Source of the DNA: Acanthamoeba sp. SK_2022b
Lineage: Eukaryota > Discosea > Longamoebia > Acanthamoebidae
DNA length: 64,000 nt
Reading direction: 5' to 3'
Assembly (NCBI GenBank): GCA_027943245.1
Contig: JANDJZ010000074.1
Location: 1-64,000 of the forward strand
Under the pieces are notes generated by a model. It ran no database searches. It saw only the letters and a list, made by a program, of their open reading frames with translations, and was not told the origin of the DNA. The position numbers and the translations under genes were made by a program. This document shows, in pieces, positions 1 to 12,090 of the stretch; position 1 is the first letter of the stretch, and every line of letters starts with the position of its first letter.

Positions 1-1728
1 GAGTTCATGTTGCTCGCCAATTGCTCCGTGGCTGCCAAAATCTACTCGGCCTACCCCAACTTTGCCATGCTGCGGTGCGCAACCCCCTCCCCCAGCCGCC
101 TCTCGAAGAGGGCTCGGTGGGCTCAGAGCATCTCTATCATCTTACCTCATCACCTCCCTCCCTCCCCATCTCACCCCGACCGTCAGTCGTCATCCCACTC
201 CGCCGGAGAAGAACTTCATCGCCCTGAAGAAGTCTGCTCGTTTGCTTGGCATCGAACTGTACGCGCTTCCTCTTAATCGACTTCTCGAAGCCTGTAGTGA
301 CCTTTCGGGCCCCTCTTCCAGGGACACGTCCTCGTCGAAGGCCCTGGCCGACTCTCTGGACGTCGCCGTGGTACGCCGAATATCATTCGAACGGGCCTAT
401 GGATTGGCGGCTAACTCGACCTTCTCTTCTTTCGTTGTGCAGTCCAACAGCAAGGACTCGTACATGGACAAGCTCGTGCGAATCCTCACTACGAGATGCA
501 TGTCGCAGGTACCCCATTGGACTCTGGCTTTGCCCCGACGAGGCCTCGGTGTCGGAGAAGCGCTCACACACTCTGCGCGCGTTCGTGTTGGCATATAGGC
601 TGTCTACTTCTCCTCCGGCTCGCATCCCTACAACGAGTTCCACCACTACGGTCTCGCCGCGCCCATCTACACTCACTTTACCTCGCCCATTCGTCGATAC
701 GCTGGTACGCGATCCACCCGCCCCGGGTTTGGCGGTGGCGTAGCCCTCGCTCACACCTACCTGCGCGTGCGCGAACACGGCGCCTGTCAGACGTGATCGT
801 GCATCGCGAGCTGTCCGCCTGCATCGGCGTTGAGCCGCTTCCTCTCAACTACGATAAGGAGTACGTGCGCAAGCTCTGTCACACCATCAACCACAGGCAC
901 CGCATGGCGCAGCAGGCCTCCAGGGCCTCGACGGAGCTCTACACAGTCATCTTCTTCAAGGTATCATGCGCATGCTTGTGACCCCCCTCCTCCCTCCAAC
1001 TCTCCTCGAGAGCGTGTTTTGTTCGCTGGATATTCATCGATGCGAATAGGGCAAGGTGGTTCGCGAGCACGCTTACATCACCCGTGTCAAGGCCAACGCC
1101 TTCATCTGCATCGTGCCGCGCTATGGCATCGAAGGCATCGTCTACGTCGCCGACAAGCGCGGCAACACTCCGTTTGTCTACAATGAAGACGAGCAGGTTC
1201 AAACTCGCCGCCACTCGTACGAGTTCGTGCTGCCTTGCCCCACTTACTTACTCTCTCCTCTCTTGTGCGTGCAGTCCTTGACCAAGGGCGACGTGCGTCT
1301 GTGCATGTTCGATAAGATCACGGTACAGATCTCCGTTGATATGACCAACCCGCACCGGCCCTACCTCAAGATCGACTGCGTCTCGCCACCGATCGGTATT
1401 GCGCTCAGCTCTCCCTCCCAATTTTGCGACATCGTGCTCTCCCCTGATTCAGTTGTTGCTAACACCCCACCCCCCCACACAACCAGCTGAGCTTTTGGGA
1501 GGCATCAACGCGGCCCCGCCTCCCGAGCTGATGGAAGAAGAGGAGGAGGAGGAAGACAAAGAAGCCGAAGAGGAGAAAGAAGAGGCGGAGGATGAGAGCA
1601 AGGCCAGCGAGACCAAGAAGAGGAAGGAGCCTCCCCAGACGGCACGACAGGCCAAGAAGGGCAAAGCCAAGGCCAAGTCTGGCGGCAACGTACCCCGACC
1701 CGCCAAGAAGCACAGAGACGGCCAGTAG
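1..1728 (+). CDS. DIS3: Exosome ribonuclease DIS3/RRP44, C-terminal part
   Basis: 3' portion of the catalytic 3'-5' exoribonuclease of the RNA exosome; the 5' part lies left of the window. Spliced exons read as the RNB nuclease domain: [20 protein letters not shown] at base 1, then [15 protein letters not shown] near 443, and the family signature around 640-790 ([20 protein letters not shown] followed by a VIVHREL join). An S1-like RNA-binding segment follows at about 1050-1390 ([20 protein letters not shown]). At least seven introns with gt-ag ends interrupt it, for example about 79-184, 260-321 and 961-1051. The last exon (about 1489-1728) adds a very acidic run and then a Lys-rich tail, longer than I expect for DIS3 and perhaps a nuclear or nucleolar signal. 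RNB order and motifs make the family assignment secure; splice ends are by eye. Confidence 0.9.
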
Positions 1729-1861
1729 TAATGACCCCCCCCCCCTAACTCCCCTCTCTTTCCTCCTCCATACACGTCCTCGTGTCTTCTTCAAACATGG
1801 CAAGAGCCCCTGCTCCGGTTTTCTTTCCAGCACGTTCGTGTTGGATCCAACCTTCAAAATG

Positions 1862-2923
1862 TCATGGGGAGGAGAGGCGGATGCTGTAGAAGGACGACGG
1901 GTCGGCGTCGGGCAAGTAGAGCACCCTCACCCGCCGAAACCAGCTCGGCAGCTCGTACACCGTGGGAATTCGATCCCTGCCGACGGTGATGACAGAGATG
2001 AGATGTGAGGGCGGAAGAGCTCTGACATTCACGCGCGTGCAAGGTGGGGAGGGGGTACCGTCGTTGGAGCACAACGATGCACAGGCCGGACGAGGCTTCG
2101 GTGCCCCGCATGAGCTGCCCCACGACCTCACTGAAGGCCACGACGCAATAAGCCGTTTGCGCCCACACACACGCATACACACAAGAGGAGGCTATGAGCG
2201 AACCCAGACTGCGGCGAAGCTCGCGGATGGTTGGTAGGCGGCATGAGATGCTGGGCCACGAGTCCCTGCGTGGTGGTCACCAGGGCCTGCTCTGTCCCGA
2301 TGCCATACGTGGCGCACAGCTGGGCGCATGCCTCCAGCACCGTCTCCCACGAGGCGGGAGTCAGATGCCTGTAGCCGCAAGCACGATGTTTGCGTGAGCT
2401 CCCTATTCGTTCTGAGACGGGGGGAGAGTACTCTTCCACCGCGAGAAGTCGCCAGGGTACTGCTTCGAATGGCTCCAAGCCCAGATAGGACTTCAGGCAG
2501 CTCTCGTCCTCTCTCCTGAGCTCAGTAAGCCCCCTCCTGGAAGCAAACAAGAATGGGTGTTGGTCGGCTTCGCGAGATAGGGGGACACTCTCTACCTCTT
2601 GAGGATGGCTCGCTTCCATGGAAGAGGGTCGGTCAGCAAAGTGTGCCACCTCCAGCTCACCACGGTCAGCGCCAGTAGCTCGCGGATGTCGAGCCACTCC
2701 ATCAACATCAGCAACAACTGCCCCATCGCGTCGACACCAGATCAGCCACAACTTCTCGAGCGGGAGCAACCACACGTACCTCATCCGGAAGGAGGCTCAG
2801 TGTATCTTGTGAGGGAGGACACGCTATGAAGGGCTTTACTGAAAGCACCAGACTCGTCAGCTCAAGACCCACTGGCAAGGACGGTAACGTGGCATACCCC
2901 ACTGCAGCTTGGGAATGGCACAT
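1862..2923 (-). CDS. F-box domain protein
   Basis: Probable substrate receptor of an SCF-type ubiquitin ligase. Removing an intron (gtacgtgtgg...ggggcag, about 2708-2765) joins SLLPDE to LLLMLMEWLDIRELLALTVV and SWRWHTLLTDPLPWKRA, a good F-box: LPDE start, DIRELLAL core, and the W..L..DP..W end. The rest is not recognised: a helical stretch (ASWETVLEACAQLCATYGIG, about 2300-2370), AYCVVAFSEVVGQLMRG (about 2105-2155), and a final exon with HLISVITVGRDRIPTVYELP before the stop at 1862. The first in-frame ATG upstream of the F-box is at 2923, but an earlier exon is possible. One splice join near 2190-2240 could not be resolved. It is tail-to-tail with DIS3. Confidence 0.62.
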
Positions 2924-3286
2924 AGGTTGTGGGCCAGCACCATGCCTGCAAAATGAGTAGGATGCAGCCAACAGTGGGGCGCCACCATTCCAGCCCCTGC
3001 GCACTGCACCACGACCACACCATCGCTGCGCTGCATGCCCCTTTCTCTACAGGCCTCTGTGGTTTCTGCGGCCGTTCCGTCTGCTGCCAGCCCGGTCACC
3101 GACGCCACGTCGGCAACCCTAAGCCGGCAAAGGCGACGTGGCACACCCACCGAGCGCACTTTGTGATTCCAAAGAAGCTTACAACGACGGTTATTTTTTT
3201 TTTTTGCCCTGCTCTGGCCCTAAGCGGTGGGAAGGGAGGGGGGGGGTAGGGCCGACAAGCGGGGTGCTGTCTACGCCGCTGGGCGA
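2924..3286. other. Short intergenic region
   Basis: Between the F-box start (2923, or a little further right) and the stop of the next minus-strand gene (3287). It contains a T13 run at about 3190-3203 and a G-rich run near 3235-3248. I see no convincing coding segment. Confidence 0.5.
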
Positions 3287-6200
3287 TTACGGGCGGTTGT
3301 GGAGGGCAAGCCTCTGGAGGGTGTGGACGAGGTCTTCTTCGTCGTTCTCGATCTCGTAGACCTGCACGGCGGCCAGGAGCACATCACTCCCTTCGATCGC
3401 CAGCCGCTTGAGGACTGCCCTCTCCTCCTGCAGTTGGCCGGCACCATCACCCGCCGGCGTGTGAGCAACAGCACACGTGCGCGTTTGGTGCGAGCTGTAT
3501 GGGGAGGGGAAGCATACATCGTCGATCCTGTGCTGGCGCTTGAGGGTGCCGAGGAGGAGGAGCGCCTTGGTCATCTCGTCGCGCACGGTCTTGCCCGCCC
3601 AGGGAAGCCCCGCCGACGCCGCGGCTCCGTAGGGCTGTGAGGGCATGGGCGCTTCGACAACGCTGGCGGGCTGCGCGAGCGAAGCCGTTCCAAAGTAGCT
3701 GCCAAAGGCCGAAACGGAGTCGCTCGCGACGGCGGGCGTGGGCGAAGGCATGGTGAAGAAGATGTCGTGGGCACCCGGCTGCGGACCGAACTGGGAGAGG
3801 TCGTCGGCGGCCGACGTGGTGCGGGACTCGAGCGGCGTCGGCATAGAGTAGATCTGCGAGGGCGAGATGGGGATGGTGGACGGCGCCGGCGAGCGCGGTG
3901 GTGACGCGGGCGTGGCGTGGAACGGTTGCGCGTAGGAGCTGGCCGGAGCGAGGTAGGACGAAGGTGAGGAGGGAGTTGTAAACGACGGCGACGACGAAGC
4001 CGAGATCGTCGACGCGAAGGGCGACACGGATGACGACGACGCGATCGAGAGCGATCCCGGTTCTTGGCGTATGTGGCCTGTCACCCTCACGTGGCTGCCC
4101 CCACTACGAGTGAGTGGACAAGACCAAGTCGTTGGGAGGAGGGGCACGCCACGCACCGGTACAGCTGGTTCTGGGAGAGGAACGACGTGCTGCAATACTC
4201 GCACACGTACTGGCCGTCCTCGGGCTCCTGCTTTGCCTGTGTCCCGCACACCATAGAAAGCGCGCGCGCGCGAGAGAGAGAGAGTCAGCGGCGAACGCAC
4301 ACGACAACCCCAATTCTAGTCGAGCCCAGCCACAGTCGGAGATGTGGTAACGTACCGGAGAGGGGGCGGGCTGGTTGTAGGACGATGCGAAGGAGGGGAG
4401 CGCGCGGGACGGGCTGGCCTTGGCGGGGCTCTTCTTGGGACTCGCGACCTTGGGCTGGATCACCGGCTTGGCGAGAACGGGCGTGACGCGCGACGGCGAC
4501 GACAGTTGGCCGGCCGAGTACGAGGGCGGGGTGAACGACGCTTGTGTGTGTCCCGCTGCAGTCCTCGTGGGCGTCGCCTGCGCGCCGTCGGCATCCTGGT
4601 AGGCGCCCAGCGCCCAATCGTCGTTGAGCTTCACCTGAAAGCTGCCTATCGTCGCCCAATCACAAAACGGCACCGCGATGAGCATCAAGGCCAACTTGTG
4701 TCGACTCTGTATGTGAGTGCGCGTGCGTGTGAGGATGTACCTGTGAAGAGGGCCCGCTTGAAGCCGTTGTCAAAGTCCTGGTAGGAGAGGGCGTTCCGGT
4801 CCCACTCGACCTTGCGCTGCACGAACAAGCCCAGGGGCTCCTGCTCTGGGAGCTCCACCTTCTGCGCACACGTGCTGCACCAGAATTGTCTGTGCGATGG
4901 ACAGTACAAAAAAAAAAAGAAAAAAAAAGAAAGAAAGAAAAAAAGCCACCACAGCTGGAGAGTCAGTCACCCGTACAGCAGGCCACCCACCACACGCGAG
5001 CAAGTCGCATGTCGAGGGCGTGCACGCACCCTTCGATGAGGTCATCGAGCCCGGGCACGAACAGATGCTTGTGGGCGGAGCCGCCGGCGTTGCCCGTCCT
5101 CAGGTCCTTCATCTTGTTGGCAAAGAACTGCGACTTGTCGGTGGCGTTCAGCCTACGCGACAAACGAACGAGAAGAGCGTGGCACCGCTGAGTCAACCAA
5201 AGCGGCGACCCAAAGAGTCTCAAGCACACACAACGGGTGCTTTGCGTACTGGTTGAGGATGGCGTTCGCCGTGAGTCCCGGACCCCAGGGGATGATCAGA
5301 TCGCCGTCGTAATCGGACTTGGCCTCGTCCGCCTGCTCCCGCGCCTTCTTGCCTCGCCTGGCAAAGGAGACAACGAGTGGGCGGTGAGGGGCCAGGAAAA
5401 TCTCCGAAGCGGGAAACAGCGATCTCTTCTAGCGATTTGGGGCGTTACCCGTAGAAGGGGACGGGGTTGGACTGGCGGTGGTCGTAGACGAGCAGCTTGG
5501 CCAGGCCTTGGAACTGCGACGGGGTGGCAGTGGGCCCAAGCAGCTTCTGGTTGATGCGGGACTTGTCGAGGTCCGGCACCGCCACGGCAAAGCCTCGCTT
5601 GCTGTACTTGAACAACCTAATCCCCATCGCCAGAGGAGGGGAGGTGCGCAGTTGAGCCATTTCAGTCAAATGCACAGCAATAATACAACAATGCGGTCGA
5701 CGTGGCAGACGCACCTGCTCTCATAGGTCAAGCTCCTGCGCGAAGGGTTGACCAGATTGTAGCGCTTGGTGAGCGCGCGCCTGCCGCGTTCCATGGCCCA
5801 GACCGTGTTGCCGTCGTAACCGACTGTGCCATTGGCAACGCCACACGCACAGGTTTGTAATCGCAAGGGGGAGCATGTGGGAGCTGTACGAGACGTACAT
5901 GTACAGCAATCCACATCAAAGCCCAGCAGCACTTGAGCTGGAGACTTGTAAAGCCTGGGCATCACACACGGCCCCGCGCAGAGGTGAGTGACACGAGTGT
6001 CAATCAACGAAGACGAAGCGACAACAGTAAAAAGAGGGGTCGACAACAAAGCTCTACAAAGGAAAGGGGTACCTCAGAATGACTTGAGTGTGGCGATAGG
6101 GATACGAGTTGATGATGGTGACTGTGCGTCTGGTCCGGATGACAATGCCCTCCCCCTTGGTGTTGGTCTTGATGACCGAGTGGATGTGCCTCAACTGTGA

Positions 6201-6982
6201 CAGCAGCAGCAGCAAACGTTTGGAGAGACACACCGTCACACTCGTGTGTTTGCAAAGCCGGTTGCCACTGTGTGCGTGTGGTTGGTGGTTGGTGAGTAGT
6301 ACCAGGCTGTTGGCCTGTTCTTCGTCGTCGATGCCGTGCACGAAGATGTCGATGTCCGACGTGGGGTACTTGGTCATGCCGTCGGGCTGAAGACAGGCTG
6401 CGTAGGGCGACGACGATGTCGTTAGTTGCGCCAGGCGGAGGACAAAAGCGAAAGAAAGGGGATGGAACAAATGAAGGCACTTACCCAGAACAGCGCCACC
6501 AGCGATGAAGATGTTGTTCCAGTTGAGACCCTTGAACATGCCCTTTGTAAAGGTCTCCCAGTTGGCCAGGAATTGGTCTTTGCTGTCCACGATGGCCCGC
6601 CCGAACGCCACCGGTTGGCGGTTTTGCTCGAGCAGCTTGGGCACCTTTTTCTGTGCCATCACCTCGATTAATAATGTACATTTGGATTATCGGGGGTGTG
6701 TGTATGGTTGATTGTAATAACAATGTACCTCATCGGCGTCCTCATCTTGAAAGGTCCACTGGTGAGGCCCAAGCGAAAAAACATCTTCGAGCAATACATG
6801 AGGATCCTGCAGCTCCCTGCTAGACGGATCCTCCGCGAACAAGCGTCGGTACTTGTCCTCTTCTTCGACCAAGCGCCGTTGCGCAGACCTGAAAGCGTTA
6901 TGTAAAACAGATATTCATTCCACCCGCTCCTCACAAAATGCAAAGAAGCCGGGCAGTACGTCATAGAAACAGGCCCCTGCAT
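3287..6982 (-). CDS. Nucleotidyltransferase-fold-like protein with Ser/Pro-rich C-terminal tail
   Basis: Function unknown. The start is the ATG at 6982 (MQGPVSMT spliced to SAQRRLVEEEDKYRRL); the longer upstream reading opens only with GTG. The N-terminal half contains NNIFIAGGAVLG (about 6485-6525) and, one intron later, YPTSDIDIFVHGIDDE (about 6320-6370): the GG...hDhDh pattern of the nucleotidyltransferase superfamily. Next come RTRRTVTIINSYPYRHTQVI, GYDGNTVWAMERGRRALTK and RRSLTYESRLFKYSKRGFAV (about 5580-6120), blocks I remember from uncharacterised fungal and protist proteins, some with ankyrin repeats. Further on are a C-x2-C-x13-C segment (YVCEYCSTSFLSQNQLYRC, about 4180-4230), a ~170-residue Ser/Pro/Ala tail (3600-4060) and a helical end. 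About ten introns are inferred. Whether catalysis is retained is unknown. Confidence 0.6.
4270..4284. repeat. CG/GA dinucleotide tract in an intron
   Basis: Alternating cg followed by ga repeats, on the coding strand a pyrimidine-rich stretch inside an intron of the nucleotidyltransferase-like gene. Confidence 0.6.
4908..4945. repeat. Poly-purine (A/G) tract in an intron
   Basis: A long A-rich run with regularly placed G residues; on the coding (minus) strand it is a T-rich tract in an intron of the nucleotidyltransferase-like gene. Confidence 0.7.
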
Positions 6983-7175
6983 GATCTCTCTTTGTCTTCT
7001 CTTTTGTAGTGTCGCCCGATTGATCTGCCAAGCGGAGCTGTTGGTTGTCACAAAGTTTGCTCGCCAGCCGGTACCTCGAAATAATTCAATAATTATTGAG
7101 ATTTAACTTAAAAACTGAACTTTTCTAGCGCATTTTCTTTTCTAGAACTAAAGAAAAGGTTTCAGATCTCGCAGC
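6983..7175. promoter_or_regulatory. Divergent promoter region
   Basis: Only about 190 bases separate the minus-strand start at 6982 from the plus-strand ATG at 7176, so promoters for both genes must lie here or in the first exons. The part at about 7080-7150 is sharply AT-rich (aataattattgagatttaac) compared with flanking DNA. No specific element is claimed. Confidence 0.45.
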
Positions 7176-10100
7176 ATGCTGGACAGCTACGAGGAGGTGT
7201 GCGATTTTAGGTCGTGCCCGCTGTACCCAAATGGACTCAGCTGGGCCAGGAAAGCTAACATGATAGCCGCCGCCACGGAGCGCGTGATCTACATTCTGGT
7301 GCCGCCTCGTGAGTCTGTTGATTTGTTTTTGAACAATATAATAATCAAAACAAATGAGCAGGATTTACATGCACCAGAGCGCCAGCAGGTGTCTTATGTA
7401 CGCTGTCACAAGGAGGCGTACGCCTTTCGTATCGGACGGCTGCAGACTGGACAACGTGCGCTACTCCCGCTTCGCCTGAGCTGCCATCTCTATTACTGAC
7501 TTGGCCAAGTCGTGCCATGCAGTTCCTCCCTTCACGTACAAGCCCGAAAAGGACGGCACGATGAAGCGTAGCAGCAAGCCGGGGTTCCGTGCCGCACAGT
7601 GGTCGCCGGCCGGCTGCGCCGTTCAGGGAGGGTTAGTCGCACACTCACATCCACGTGCACGTGAAGCAAGCGCCCTTGATCCTCGTTCTTACACCCTTGC
7701 CCGTGCACAAACTGGCGGGTCTATGCCAGGCATCTGCTTGCCGCCAGCACCATTGACGACCGGCTTTGCGTCTTCCGACCGCCAAACAACCGCCTGATGT
7801 CCGAGTGGGTCGAGGTTTGTTCGCAACCGACTTCAGCTTTATGATTTAAGGGCTCCGCCGACCCGTTTTCCCTTGCGCGCAGGTGGCCTGCATTTCCGAT
7901 CTCCTCTACCAGCACCACACGAGCCACGAGTTTGATATCACCGAGACGGTTCGGGCGGTCCTCCTCGTGTCGCTGTTCTTCTGTGCGAGTGGTGCCAATT
8001 GACAGACCTCACCGCTTCGATGTTTTCAAAAGATCACAACCGAGGAGGCCATCCGGCGATTGGAGCTACTCTCGACAGTCAGTACGTATACGCTTGTCAT
8101 TCTCCGCGCTTGCCAGAAAGACGACCGTGCTCATCTCCGTGTTACTCTTCTGCTCTTTCAAAGGCCTGGACTGGAGTCCCGTGATTCGACCATCGCCCGA
8201 CGACGCCCCACCCAACAGCAACCAGGAGGCCAAGTCGCGAGTCCTGCTGGCGCAAGGCGGCAAGCGAAGGGTCACGACCTGGCAGTATAGCCTCCCAGAG
8301 CTGTCAGACGAAAGGGACAGGTGACGTGCTTTGCTCCCTCACCTCGCTCGCCTAATTCGTGTTGCTTACCTCACCAACAGCGTTGATTACGGCTTCGAGA
8401 TGGTGGGCTCGTTTGAGCCACACACCGATTGGACCACCGCTGTGTCCTGGCACCCATGTGAGTCCCCCCCCCGCCCGCGCTCTCAGCTTGCGTTCCATGC
8501 AGCACGTGAGCGCGGGTTCACTAACAACCGCCGTCCCTGCTTGTAGACAAACGACCACCTGCCGGCAGTCCCTGGTTGGCCACCGGCAGCACCGATGGAT
8601 CCGTGCGTCTGTGGGAACTGGAAGCACAGGTGCGGTCACTTTGGTCTCCTAGCTCGGCCATTCAGGAGAGCGAAAAACAGCTTAAATCGTTAATTAGATA
8701 CGTGCTGCCCACCCTAGTAACGATCATCGCGTCTCCAGGTTTCCGCTGAAGGGCAGCCCAGACAAGGTGTCAAACTGCTCAACGAGATATGCATACCGGA
8801 TAGCTACGCAGTGTTCACGATTACCTGGGCACAGACCAAGGTACCGACTCTTGCATTGCAGTGGTGATGACGAACTCAGGTTTTGATTGACGCACATAAT
8901 GTGACGACTGCCAGACACAGAACATCGTCATCTACGGTAAAGGCTTCGGTGTAGGGGTGGTTTTCTTGGATGAGGCCGGTCAGACCCTTAAGAAGATCGA
9001 GCACCTCGACATGCATACCAAGAACATCACTGGTATGGGCTTGGGCTTGATTTGTGTCGACAGCTGCCATCGCTGGGATTGACTGACGACTTCATGCGCT
9101 CGCGTAGGAATCGCGTGGCATAATGACTTGCTGATGACCTGCAGCATTGACGGTTACATCAAGAGCTGGCGGGTGTTCAAGGACGAGGAGGAGCTCAAGA
9201 TCAAGAACGAACAGGCCGAGAACAAGTGCGTTGCAGAGCCTCCTTTGGAACTTCATCTTCGGAATCTTGCTCTTCATTATTTTATTTCACTTTATTGATT
9301 TAATTAATATACAGACCAACGGCGTCGCTTCTCTACGGCGAGGAGCTGCAGGAGATGGAAATCATTCCTCTCCGAGAAGGCGTGCCGCCCATGCCCATCG
9401 AGATCGTGCGTCATCTGCCCGCTCGCGGCATGCTGCCTCCTCTCCCCGTGGGTCTTACCAGCTGGGCTTATTGATATCGCTGATGAAAAACCTCTCTGCT
9501 TCATTCATGCTGTTCCTCTTGTTTGGCCAACCAGGACGCGGGCGATATGTTGGATCGGCCGCAGGCCGCCCCCATGCTGCATATGGGCGCTGGGGGCAAC
9601 TATCCGCGCAGGGACCGAGAGATCGTGCCGCCTCCGTCCCTCAACTACCTCCCCGAGCATCCGCTCGTCAAGCTCCAGTTTATCGCCAACGGTTGGACCC
9701 AACCCCGTGGCTTGCTGTTGTTCAGACACAACCACTGATCCGAGCTCGACCTTTGGTTCAATCTTGCCTCGCACTATTCAGTGGCTGGCGACAGTGGCGC
9801 CTTTGGTCTGGGCTTGTCGCCGTCCTCTCTCTTCGTCGCCTGCGTCATCCAGTTCGTATTACTGCACTGCGTTCGGCCTACGGCGACCACGACAGCAATC
9901 GCTCACCCCTCCTCTCCCACCTACGCGACCCTCCAGGACCGCCGCCAATCCAGACAAAATGTTCTCCAAGCGTACGCCGGGCGGCAAGCTGATCTTCTAT
10001 TGCATAGATGACAAGGAAGCGACCCTCCAACACGCTGTGGAAAACATACTCAGTATGACGACCTGCGCCACCCCGGATCGCTGCTTGAATGAACGCGAAG

Positions 10101-11731
10101 CCTGATCCCGAGTCCTTGTCCTTTGTTTGGTGTGTCGTGTTTTTTGCAGGAGAAGAACCGCCGTGCTCGCTGTGGGATGTGCTTAAGATACTGAACGAGA
10201 GGGACGACGATCACCGGATCTACCTCCACCTCACCGCGCAGTTGGAGGCGGCCTTCTACAAATCGACCAGGTTTGGCCCTGGACCGCCCCTCGTATCTGC
10301 AAACGGAGACTCGGGCTCACGCCTGCTGATCGATGGACTCCCCTCTTCTATTGGGTGCGTGATAGCGAGGGCGACCTCTCCGGAGTGGACGCGCTAGCCG
10401 CCAAGCTCGGCAAGCTCAAGGCCCTCAAGATTGCCAACGTGCTGCACATGAACGTGAAGAAGGTACCTCTTCCTACTTGCTCTCCGTGAGTTGTCGGCCA
10501 TTTCGGCACCTAATGAAGCCAACACGGTCGCCTCCGCGTTGCGGAAGCAGGACTTCCCGCCCGACAGCGGGCTGGAGGCGATGCTGGAGACTGCCAAGAC
10601 GCGGAACGCGCACGAGATCCGCCAGCTGTGGGTCTGGAGCATCCTCAACGAATTCTACGTCCACCACGCCCGGAACGGTGGGCGTGCCTTTCCCATGCCT
10701 GCTCCGACGGATGTTAAGGACTGACCCTCCAACGGTGCGCGTCGTCTGCGTTGTGAAACAGGAGATAACGCTGCGTTACGGATCTCTCCTCGCGAGCGAA
10801 CGTCGATATTGCTCATGTGCGACTGGATAGTGGCGCACTTTGCTGAGGTCCCGCCTCCGTTCCACGCCCTCGCCCTCGCTCTCTACCGCTACCTCTCCGC
10901 CGTTCACTCCACGCTCCCGACGCTCCCGCCACCGCCGGCGAGCGGCGCGCAGACGCGGCCTTCCTTGCCAGCAGAGAGCACGGGGACCGGCGGAGACGAC
11001 AACCCTCGGGCGGCGAAAAGGGGCCGCACGAGCAAGGTCGTGGTTAAAGCGGCGCCCAGCAGCACAGCAGATGATACGGTCGCGCTCGCCCTCGCGAAAC
11101 AGCGCAGCGCCGAAGCCCGATATCGGGAGATGGAGGAGGACAGGCAGAGGGAGCAGGACCTCGTGGTCGAGTCCGAGGACGAGGACGAGCGAATCAAGCT
11201 GCTCTCGGTGTTGATCGAGACTGCCGGCCAGCTGCCAGGTGCGTTGTCTCTCTCTCTCTCTCTGCCTCCGCTGAACACACGTGCGCTCACGCCCATTTGT
11301 CCCGCCACACTCACCTCGGCAGAGATTCCCGTCCTATCGGCGCGCGAGCGGTGTCCGGTCTGCGCTACTGTGGTGCCCTTGCGCTCCACCACCGGCGAGA
11401 CCTGCGCACAGGGCCACACACTAGGTAGGACGCTGCTTATTACTCATAGCCAAGGAGGAGGTAGATAGGATAGCATCTCACCACCACGCTTCTTCAGTCC
11501 GGGGTATGCGAACCATGCTGTTGCTGGATAGGGCCGGAGCGTGGAATTGTCCCACTTGCGGCGGCAAGGTACGTCGCCGTGCGCTGTGACGACTGAGGGT
11601 CTCACTCGACAACACTCACCTCGCCTCAGGCCCAGCAGCTCTCCCCGTTGTCCTTCCCGTGGCTGCAAACGAGCCCAGCCATGGTCACCTGCTGCCCCAT
11701 GTGTGACTCGCTCGTTGCCCGCTCGCTGTAG
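7176..11731 (+). CDS. GTF3C4: TFIIIC 90-kDa subunit-like (GTF3C4 family)
   Basis: Likely subunit of TFIIIC, which recruits TFIIIB and RNA polymerase III to tRNA and 5S genes. ATG at 7176 gives MLDSYEEVCDFRSCPLYPNG and LSWARKANMIAAATERVIYI, the opening strand pattern of the family (LsWs.dN.iAv.t...v.IL). WD40-like blades follow: WTTAVSWHP...LATGSTDGSVRLWELEA (about 8430-8630) and ITGIAWHNDLLMTCSIDGYI (about 9030-9160). The far end (about 11320-11700) has paired cysteine motifs RERCPVCATVVPL, ETCAQGHTL, WNCPTCGGK and CCPMCDS, matching the zinc-finger end of TFIIIC90. The stop is TAG at 11729-11731. About 15 introns are inferred. WD40 start plus zinc-finger end supports the call; a generic WD40/zinc-finger protein is the alternative. 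Confidence 0.7.
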
Positions 11732-12090
11732 TCCCTGTAAACTTTCCTGATTTAGCTCTCGATGCCGATTGGTTCATTTACTCGTTTGCCTCCTATCAGC
11801 GCTTGTCCAGAAATAGATAACTTCATTTGATCGGTTTCTGGGCGTACCGTGACCCGTGGCGGGGAGCCTTACAACAGGCCTGGCCCGCTTGGCACGTCTC
11901 CGCCGGCGGTCTGAAGAAAGCGACGTGAGGGGGAGTTTTTAGCGGCCCTGTTCTGCTCTTCGCACGTTTCGTGCATACCAGCCGGCGAGGAGTGAAGAAG
12001 ACCAAGCCACCACCTCTGTTCGTTCATCTCTGGTGCTCCGACCTCCGGCTTGGAGCAGTTGATTTAGTGCAAAGGAGAGGTGGCATCGCG
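11732..12090. other. Intergenic region
   Basis: Between the TFIIIC-like gene and the first RFX gene. An open frame on the plus strand extends upstream from 12091 but begins at GTG, so I treat it as 5' UTR/promoter. Nothing else is recognised. Confidence 0.5.

Noticed and set aside
7001..7051. Start of the nucleotidyltransferase-like gene at 7051
   Set aside because: The codon there is GTG; the first in-frame ATG is at 6982.
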